Positions 42,546 to 51,700 of a DNA stretch of 64,000 nucleotides are shown here, one piece after another. Position 1 is the first letter of the stretch; each line of letters opens with the position of its first letter. The notes beneath the pieces were generated by a model. That model was given only the letters and a program-made list of their open reading frames with translations, searched no databases and was not told the origin of the DNA. This DNA is from Muraenolepis orangiensis (taxonomy: Eukaryota > Chordata > Actinopteri > Gadiformes > Muraenolepididae). The stretch is from positions 9,474,255 through 9,538,254 of the forward strand of contig CM051016.1 of NCBI GenBank assembly GCA_027704905.1, given 5' to 3'. A program made the position numbers and the translations under genes.

Positions 42546-43329
42546 TGCAGCAGGGATGAGTTATCCCTCTGGTTGAGGGCTAGGTGGTAGTAGTGGTATT
42601 TAACGGTCATTTGTTGGGCTAGAACTTGATGTATTTTAATGATCTTACCCCCAGGTCCGGCTTCATCAACCTGGACAAGCCAAGGAAGGCAAGGCAAAGG
42701 AAGTCTCCCTCGGACACGTGGTGACTGGAGAAAGAGAGCCCAGAACATTCAGTCAGTGTTATGATATAGATATATGTACACACTAGAGGGCTTTGAGACG
42801 CCTGCCAAATCGTTTGGACGAACGTCTCTTAGACAGTTTATACGGTATTGTGACAGAACAGTCTGTCTGTTAGACAGTGTTTAATACAGTATTGTAGTGA
42901 CCGAACAGTCAGTGTCAGTGTTCAATTTTCTTATGGCCTCTTATGTTATGGCCTAGCACACAGCTTAGCTTGGCACACATGGTACCATTATTTACAACCA
43001 CGTGCTGCCCATGTGCCATGTGGGACCCTCACCGCTCCGCGTTAAAGTTGTGACGTCACCCCGCAATCGGCCAGATTTCTTCGTCAAACCAGAGAACAAG
43101 GCGGCCACTTTAGATACGTCGCAATGGCCTCTCCTGCTCTAGGTGAGTCACTTCTCTTCTCCTGACGAGATAAAGACCAGACACTAGCATCTGATATTTG
43201 TGATTGGTCCGCAATGTGAGTATGGGTCTTTAAACTAAGGACTAGTGTTACTACAAGTGTTGTAGCCTTCCTACATTAAAATAGATTGACCCCGTCCACC
43301 TCTGTCCATCCACGTGTCTGCTGGTTGAA

Positions 43330-43540
43330 TTGTGAAGTGATGAACTTGTTTATCCATTCTCTGAGTGTTTGTTGTCTCCGCGGTTCTGCGCTCTCCCGGG
43401 TCCGTTCTGGACCCTCGAGAACCGGTCTGCCGGCCTCTCCTCCGCCCCAGCGTTCTGCTGGGACCGGCGGTGGGGGTCTGCTGCCGGGGCGGACCACGGA
43501 GTTCAGCGCCAACAAAGACGATTTAAACCTCTGATCACAA
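43330..43540 (+). ncRNA. large C/D snoRNA candidate, array copy 4
   Basis: All boxes, closing stem and guide preserved. Confidence 0.68.
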
Positions 43541-43906
43541 GTCACCAGCGGACACGTAGGACTAGAACCCTAGCTTTACAACCGGCGGTTCGAGTGTCTT
43601 CACTGCTGGACAGACTTCTTAAGCCGCAGAGAAACGTTCTGCTTTGTGGAGTTTTATAATGCTACACTGTGTGCCTAAAACGTCTACCTTACTCTTGTCC
43701 ACAGAACTTCGATAAGCTGAACATCAGGACGGCCCACTACACTCCTCTCCCCAACGGTTCCAACCCTCTGAAGAGGAACATCCAGGACTATGTCCGGTAA
43801 GCGAACAGACACTGCTGGTGAATTGGGGGTCCGGTGACACTTTTAAATCTAGCAGTGTTTCTTATTTAAGCATATAAAGACTTAGCGGGAACAATGAGCT
43901 ACATGG

Positions 43907-43986
43907 AGCCAAATGATGATCTATATAGATGGCATGAGCACAATGTGCGAAGATGACCAACTATCTATCACCCATGACTGATGGCT
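43907..43986 (+). ncRNA. small C/D snoRNA candidate, array copy 4
   Basis: Boxes, inner stem and core unchanged. Confidence 0.66.
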
Positions 43987-44789
43987 TGCAGCAGGGATGA
44001 GTTATCCCTCTGGTTGAGGGCTAGGTGGTAGTAGTGGTATTTAACGGTCATTTGTTGGGCTAGAACTTGATGTATTTTAATGATCTTACCCCCAGGTCCG
44101 GCTTCATCAACCTGGACAAGCCAAGGAAGGCAAGGCAAAGGAAGTCTCCCTCGGACACGTGGTGACTGGAGAAAGAGAGCCCAGAACATTCAGTCAGTGT
44201 TATGATATAGATATATGTACACACTAGAGGGCTTTGAGACGCTCTTGCCTTCAAAATACGGTATTGTGACAGAACAGTCTGTCTGTTAGACAGTGTTTAA
44301 TACAGTATTGTGACAGAACAGTCTGTCTGTTAGACAGTGTTTAATACAGTATTGTAGTGACCGAACAGTCAGTGTCAGTGTTCAATTTTCTTATGGCCTC
44401 TTATGTTATGGCCTAGCACACAGCTTAGCTTGGCACACATGGTACCATTATTTACAACCACGTGCTGCCCATGTGCCATGTGGGACCCTCACCGCTCCGC
44501 GTTAAAGTTGTGACGTCACCCCGCAATCGGCCAGATTTCTTCGTCAAACCAGAGAACAAGGCGGCCACTTTAGATACGTCGCAATGGCCTCTCCTGCTCT
44601 AGGTGAGTCACTTCTCTTCTCCTGACGAGATAAAGACCAGACACTAGCATCTGATATTTGTGATTGGTCCGCAATGTGAGTATGGGTCTTTAAACTAAGG
44701 ACTAGTGTTACTACAAGTGTTGTAGCCTTCCTACATTAAAATAGATTGACCCCGTCCACCTCTGTCCATCCACGTGTCTGCTGGTTGAA

Positions 44790-45000
44790 TTGTGAAGTGA
44801 TGAACTTGTTTATCCATTCTCTGAGTGTTTGTTGTCTCCGCGGTTCTGCGCTCTCCCGGGTCCGTTCTGGACCCTCGAGAACCGGTCTGCCGGCCTCTCC
44901 TCCGCCCCAGCGTTCTGCTGGGACCGGCGGTGGGGGTCTGCTGCCGGGGCGGACCACGGAGTTCAGCGCCAACAAAGACGATTTAAACCTCTGATCACAA
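44790..45000 (+). ncRNA. large C/D snoRNA candidate, array copy 5
   Basis: All boxes, closing stem and guide preserved. Confidence 0.68.
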
Positions 45001-45366
45001 GTCACCAGCGGACACGTAGGACTAGAACCCTAGCTTTACAACCGGCGGTTCGAGTGTCTTCACTGCTGGACAGACTTCTTAAGCCGCAGAGAAACGTTCT
45101 GCTTTGTGGAGTTTTATAATGCTACACTGTGTGCCTAAAACGTCTACCTTACTCTTGTCCACAGAACTTCGATAAGCTGAACATCAGGACGGCCCACTAC
45201 ACTCCTCTCCCCAACGGTTCCAACCCTCTGAAGAGGAACATCCAGGACTATGTCCGGTAAGCGAACAGACACTGCTGGTGAATTGGGGGTCCGGTGACAC
45301 TTTTAAATCTAGCAGTGTTTCTTATTTAAGCATATAAAGACTTAGCGGGAACAATGAGCTACATGG

Positions 45367-45446
45367 AGCCAAATGATGATCTATATAGATGGCATGAGCA
45401 CAATGTGCGAAGATGACCAACTATCTATCACCCATGACTGATGGCT
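45367..45446 (+). ncRNA. small C/D snoRNA candidate, array copy 5
   Basis: Boxes, inner stem and core unchanged. Confidence 0.66.
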
Positions 45447-46205
45447 TGCAGCAGGGATGAGTTATCCCTCTGGTTGAGGGCTAGGTGGTAGTAGTGGTAT
45501 TTAACGGTCATTTGTTGGGCTAGAACTTGATGTATTTTAATGATCTTACCCCCAGGTCCGGCTTCATCAACCTGGACAAGCCAAGGAAGGCAAGGCAAAG
45601 GAAGTCTCCCTCGGACACGTGGTGACTGGAGAAAGAGAGCCCAGAACATTCAGTCAGTGTTATGATATAGATATATGTACACACTAGAGGGCTTTGAGAC
45701 GCTCTTGCCTTCAAAATACGGTATTGTGACAGAACAGTCTGTCTGTTAGACAGTGTTTAATACAGTATTGTAGTGACCGAACAGTCAGTGTCAGTGTTCA
45801 ATTTTCTTATGGCCTCTTATGTTATGGCCTAGCACACAGCTTAGCTTGGCACACATGGTACCATTATTTACAACCACGTGCTGCCCATGTGCCATGTGGG
45901 ACCCTCACCGCTCCGCGTTAAAGTTGTGACGTCACCCCGCAATCGGCCAGATTTCTTCGTCAAACCAGAGAACAAGGCGGCCACTTTAGATACGTTGCAA
46001 TGGCCTCTCCTGCTCTAGGTGAGTCACTTCTCTTCTCCTGACGAGATAAAGACCAGACACTAGCATCTGATATTTGTGATTGGTCCGCAATGTGAGTATG
46101 GGTCTTTAAACTAAGGACTAGTGTTACTACAAGTGTTGTAGCCTTCCTACATTAAAATAGATTGACCCCGTCCACCTCTGTCCATCCACGTGTCTGCTGG
46201 TTGAA

Positions 46206-46416
46206 TTGTGAAGTGATGAACTTGTTTATCCATTCTCTGAGTGTTTGTTGTCTCCGCGGTTCTGCGCTCTCCCGGGTCCGTTCTGGACCCTCGAGAACCG
46301 GTCTGCCGGCCTCTCCTCCGCCCCAGCGTTCTGCTGGGACCGGCGGTGGGGGTCTGCTGCCGGGGCGGACCACGGAGTTCAGCGCCAACAAAGACGATTT
46401 AAACCTCTGATCACAA
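46206..46416 (+). ncRNA. large C/D snoRNA candidate, array copy 6
   Basis: All boxes, closing stem and guide preserved; short-spacer type. Confidence 0.68.
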
Positions 46417-46700
46417 GTCATGCATTATAAAACTGCTTTGTGGAGTTTTATAATGCTACACTGTGTGCCTAGAACGTCTACCTTACTCTTGTCCACAGAA
46501 CTTCGATAAGCTGAACATCAGGACGGCCCACTACACTCCTCTCCCCAACGGTTCCAACCCTCTGAAGAGGAACATCCAGGACTATGTCCGGTAAGCGAAC
46601 AGACACTGCTGGTGAATTGGGGGTCCGGTGACACTTTTAAATCTAGCAGTGTTTCTTATTTAAGCATATAAAGACTTAGCGGGAACAATGAGCTACATGG

Positions 46701-46780
46701 AGCCAAATGATGATCTATATAGATGGCATGAGCACAATGTGCGAAGATGACCAACTATCTATCACCCATGACTGATGGCT
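46701..46780 (+). ncRNA. small C/D snoRNA candidate, array copy 6
   Basis: Boxes, inner stem, core and the TGTAG outer stem preserved as in the parent. Confidence 0.66.
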
Positions 46781-46890
46781 TGTAGCAGGGATGAGTTATC
46801 TCTCTGGTTGAGGGCTAGGTGGTAGTAGTGGTATTTAACGGTCATTTGTTGGGCTAGAACTTGATGTATTTTAATGATCTTACCCCCAGG

Positions 46891-48137
46891 TCCGGCTTCA
46901 TCAACCTGGACATGCCGGCCAACCTGTCGTCCCATGAGGTGGTGTCCTGGATCAGGAGGATCCTCCGCGTTGAGAAGACCGGTCGCAGCGGCACCCTGGA
47001 CCCCAAAGTGACAGGTTGCCTGATGTTGCCAGGTGTGCATGGAGCAAGTTACACGCCTGGTCAAGTCGCAGCAGAGTGCCGGTATGTTGCTCTTGTAGAG
47101 ATATTGGATGTCTGTGGTCCTGTGCCCAAAGTAAACTGGCCCCTCTCACTACTCTTGCGTGGTGGCAAAGATCAAGCACGTCATCATGGAGAGACTCGTA
47201 CCCTCAAAAGTGTGGCCTGGGACCTAAGGTACGCCAATAATAGTAGTGGTTTACCTGTGTTCCTGGTGTTCTTGTAGGCCAGTCAGAAGATGATGATCCA
47301 GAAAGGATTTCTGGAAAAACACGAGAAACCCCAACGGCAGCACACTGGGAGACTGGTTGAAAGACTACAGGTATAGACTCGATGACTAGTGTCCTCACCA
47401 GCTGGTGGTCCAACGAGATAACTAACCAGCTGGTGGTTCATGATGCTCAAAATACTTAACAGTTAACTGGATCTTAGTCCTCATGGGTAGCCTAAACATG
47501 ACTGCTGTTTGTGACTTTGCTGCTTTTCTGGTTTCAGCGCAATGGGAAAGGAGTCGGCTGGGACAAGCTGCGGACACGCCGGAGGAGGTTGGTACAGTCT
47601 GAAGTGGTTTTGTGCCCCCTGTGGTCTGTACCAAAATGGAAGAGTCCCAAGTGTTGAAGCCACATGATGAGACCGTTAGCGACAGTAGCTTTGCCGTGAT
47701 GACCTGCTATCTATCACCCTAGTCTGATGGCTTCCGAAGAAACCAACTACCGCTCTAGTACTTGGATGGTAGTTGACTGACTACCTCTAGTACTTGGATA
47801 GTCGTTTGTGACTGAACTTTAATTGTGACTTAAGTTGTGAAACTCTGCCTGGTTATCCATTGCGTCTCTAGAGGAAGCGGGAGGACGGCGATGGAGAAGC
47901 GGTCAGTGCTGCCACTATGCCCTGTACGGAAGTGAAGGAAAAAAACAAATGGGACAAGAAGGAGGAGGCGCAGGAGGAGGAGATACAGGAGGCCCCAGAA
48001 GCGGTAAGCAGCAGCTTCATGTCTTCTGGGCTAAAGATGCCACACCTGCTTTTAGAATGAATCCAGACAACAAAATTAAAAATGTAATGTTTCTCCCTCC
48101 TGTAGGGGGAAGAGGGCACTAAGAAGAAGACTGACTA
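46891..48137 (+). pseudogene. dkc1: 3' half of a second dkc1 copy, decayed
   Basis: Continues from array unit 6. Exon 5 is extended (GFINLDMPANLSSHEVVSW, then GRSGTLDPKVTG with the catalytic Asp codon) but shifts frame after GCLM because of inserted bases. Exons 6-10 are missing: the sequence jumps near 47155 from the intron after exon 5 into exon 11 (CGTGGTGGCAAAGATCAAGC). Exon 12 has indels (47279-47370), exon 13 is altered, exon 14 reads QEAPEA in one frame without the surplus base seen in the intact gene, and the last exon is cut short at a TGA/TAA cluster near 48130-48137. An AATAAA lies near 48403. It cannot make dyskerin. Confidence 0.9.
47658..47732 (+). ncRNA. small box C/D snoRNA candidate in the dkc1 pseudogene
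   Basis: Counterpart of 37332-37406 with one substitution (AGCTCTG to AGCTTTG). C, C' and D boxes, AGCCA/TGGCT stem and CTATCTATCACCC core are all intact. Confidence 0.7.
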
Positions 48138-48789
48138 AGACTCGGACTGAGCTGGTCTGACCAGTGACTGTACGGACTGTACTATAGACTGGAGGTTTTT
48201 GTTGTTTTTATAAAAACGTCCCCCACCCTGCCTTCAGCCAGCAGTCCCCGTGGGGATAAATTGTTTTCATGGTTACCTCCATGTCCAGGAACGCTGGTTT
48301 TAGACCTGTGTAAAAAAATGTTAAACAGGTTTATATGAACATTGTTCTTCAGAGCTTCTTGAAGTCAAAAAAGGGGTATTGTTTTTCAATTGCCGTCATG
48401 TAATAAAAATGTATTTTTGTATATAGATTCTCTCAATCTGCCACCTTCTGGAAAGATTTAGGAAGACATGAGCGTTGATTGACCTCACAGGAGTCCACTG
48501 ACTCGTGTACACAACACTTAATGTTAAGACTCCCTGAAATGTTTGACAAATGACAATTCAAAATCATTACAATAAATACTTTAATTGAAAAAGCAAAATC
48601 AACTCAAGTGTTACATTAGAAGGCGTATATTCAAGTGTTAAGTGTGCAATCAAACATTGACATGCACTGATTGTGAATTTCAGAAGTGGGTCAGGTTTTC
48701 TATAATTCCAAATTAAGGCCAAGAGTAAAAGTCAGCCTAATGCTCGACATTCATGTGAAAGCAGTGGACCTCACCCTGTACAGTCCCGC

Positions 48790-51700
48790 CTATGAAAGGC
48801 ACTGGCACAACAGGGGGTCTTGGTGGCGCTTGGAAGTGACGTGGACTCTGTTGTTGGTCAGATGTCGCAGCCGCCCAATCAGGTGCGGCAGACGTGGGCT
48901 GGAGGGGGCGTAGCACTCGGCCGGCCGCTGGAGGGAGCAGTACCAGTCCAGCACCTCCAGGTGGTGCAGTTTGTCTAGCAGGGCGAGGCCGAGGAAGTCT
49001 CCCTCCGACACGTTGTGATGACTGGAGAAAGAGCCCAGAACATTCAGTGTTATGAATAAAGATAATATATACACACACACTAAGTTCTTTGAGACGCCCT
49101 TGCCTTGAGAATACAGTATGGTCACTGAACAGTCCGTTTTTAGTGTTAGTGTTCAATTATCTTATGGCTCTGAGGTAGAAACTGTGACTTGATGGGAGAG
49201 GCACTATATAAAATTACTTCTACTGAATGGACAAGAGACCGCTGACCGTATCTTGAGGGTCCTGAGCTGGGGGAAGAGCTGAGGGACCAGTGCTACGTAG
49301 CCCGTGGTTCCCCAGGGCTCCAGGTGGAGGTGCTGTAAGTGGGGCAGCCTCCCGCCCAGCACCACCAGGTCCTCCAGGCTCAGGTCCACACACAGCGTCA
49401 GCCCCACCACTGACTCAGGCACGCAGTCTGCATACGCCCCCAGACGGTGACCCCCTGGTACAACAATACATCACACCGGGTCAATGGCAGCCTGTTGAGG
49501 GGTGTGTGTGTGTGTCACATTTATTATGACCCGTGACCCGTTCTGCTCTTGGGACGCTTGTTCGGAAGGAAATGTATTATATAGTATGTTATTATATATG
49601 TATGTATATATTATATTATTGTGACTTGTTAGGAAGGAAGTGTAATGTGTATATATATATGAATATTATATTATTATATATTACGTTATATATGTTATAT
49701 GTATGTGTATATTATGGCTTGTTAGGAAGGAAATTTAATGTATTATATATGTGTATATGTATGTATATATTATATTATCATGGCTTGTTAGGAAGGAAAT
49801 GTAATGTTTTATATAGTATGTTATATATGTGTATGTATGTATATAATATTATTATGGCTTGTAAGGAAGGAAACACACTTCTGGTGACTAGTAGTTCTCT
49901 TGCCTTCCTGTTGAATGACCTTGTTGTAAGCCACTTTGGACAACAGTGTCTGCTAAATGGATGTTATCGGATGTAATGTAAACTGCAGTCATCAAAGATG
50001 CCTTCATGTACCGTTAAAAACATGTGACAAAAAAAAACTAGTGAGACATTGAAACATGAATAAATGTTGAAACATGAGTTCATTCATGGGCTTCTTTATA
50101 AAGCTGAAGGTTTGGATATGCTCAGCGACCCTCTCAACATGCCCTGGACCCACCAGTTAAGAACCACTGATGAAGAGGATCCTTCGCTTTGCACCAAGAA
50201 TTGATAGTCCCTCCGTGGGTCTGTACAAGCTGGTATAGTCTCTCCAGGGGCCTATACAAGCTGGTATAGTCCCTCCAGGGGCCTGTACCAGCTCGGGTTT
50301 GTCTGTTTTAGCTGTTATAGTCCCTCCAAGGGGCCGGACCAGCTGTTATAGTCCCTCCAGGGGCATGTACAAGCTGGTATAGTCCCTCCAGGGGCTTGTA
50401 CCAGCTGGTATAGTCCCTCCAGGGGGCTGTATTTAATATATATAATTTTTATATATTTAACTTATACAGTTTTGTACTTTTTTACTTATTTTTATCCTAT
50501 TCTGTTTTTTAACTGCTCTCTGTCGACGGGTATTGCACATAAGATTTTCACTCATTGCTTATACTTGTGTAAACTATGAAGTGACAAACTTGACTTGACT
50601 GTACCAGCTGGTATTGTCCCTCTAGGGGGCTGTACCAGCTGGGGTCAGGGTCTCACCGTGGACACTGAGGTGGGTGAGTGTGTGCAGGGAGAGGAGCCAG
50701 GTGCGGAGGTGGCATCGTGGTCCAGGTACGGAGTACAAGTGGAAGATGGAGAGATGCTGCAGGCCCGACAGGGGCCCCAGAGCCTCCTCAGAGACCTCTG
50801 TGTCATAGTTCTGCAGCTCCAGGCTGGACAGCGTGAGGGCCTGGTGTCCTGGATCCACACGAGGACAACGTGATCAGACCTATTCTTACATCTCAACATA
50901 GACAAGCTATGTTTATGGAGACAGCACCCTTCAAACACCAGCACCCTTCAATACAGCTCCCTTCAAACTTCACAGCAGTCACATTAAAGAGCATGACAGA
51001 CCGTCATAAGAAGAAGAACCTTAACATACTGAAGATAGCGCCTAGTGGATTCACTACTGTTGCTTATTGCAGGTTGTGGATGTGCCCAAGTCATGTTTAC
51101 ACAATAAAAGTGTTTCAGCTGTTAAATACATGATTGGTGCTGGGGACAGAGGAATGAACTCAGTCATTAAATTATTCCGCTATTTAAATTACTAAACAGT
51201 GTTTATTTCATTACATATTTATCTGTATGTAGAAATATAGTATCTACATACAGGATATATAGTATCTACATAGTAATTATATAGGCTAGTAATAGCCTAT
51301 ATAATTATTATATTCCATATTTGCATAGGCATAAAATAGCACAAAGACATGTTAACTATCAAATGAGAATACTTAAAGAAGGTTTATTTGCACAATAAGA
51401 AAACATACAATTGAATGTAACTATAGAAGAAACATGTTATTACAAAGACAAATAAAACAGTAAATAAAAAAAGTAACGTACGTTACGCAAAGTGTTTTTT
51501 TTCTCTATTTGATTCGATTCGATTAAAATGTATTGTCATTGCACAGCACGAGTACAGCACAGCACAGCGAAAACAATTCGGCATCTAACCAGAGTGCAAA
51601 TGTTGCAATAAAGTGCATGGTAATATATAATTTACAGTGGTTAAATTAGACGTCTACTAGGTTTACAAACGGTATGAAATAACTTATAGAGTATGTATAA

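Larger units (their letters stand above)
38791..46890 (+). repeat. six-unit tandem array of a dkc1/F-box chimeric block
   Basis: Units start near 38791, 40114, 41488, 42929, 44389 and 45805 (spacing 1323, 1374, 1441, 1460, 1416 bp). Each contains dkc1 intron 1 sequence fused directly into exon 3 (exon 2 deleted; the last codon AAG changed to TAG before an intact GTGAGT donor), the large C/D element, intact exon 4, the small C/D element, and the first about 40 nt of exon 5. Exon 5 then jumps into antisense F-box last-exon and intron-3 sequence. Units 1, 2 and 6 have a short spacer after the large element (GCATTATAAAACTG); units 3-5 keep the longer parental-type spacer. Unit 6 runs on into the dkc1 pseudogene instead of the F-box piece. 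Confidence 0.93.

Noticed and set aside
38791..46890. Regularly spaced repeats resembling a CRISPR-like or satellite organisation
   Set aside because: Units are kilobase-sized copies of known gene parts in a vertebrate genome; ordinary segmental tandem duplication explains them.
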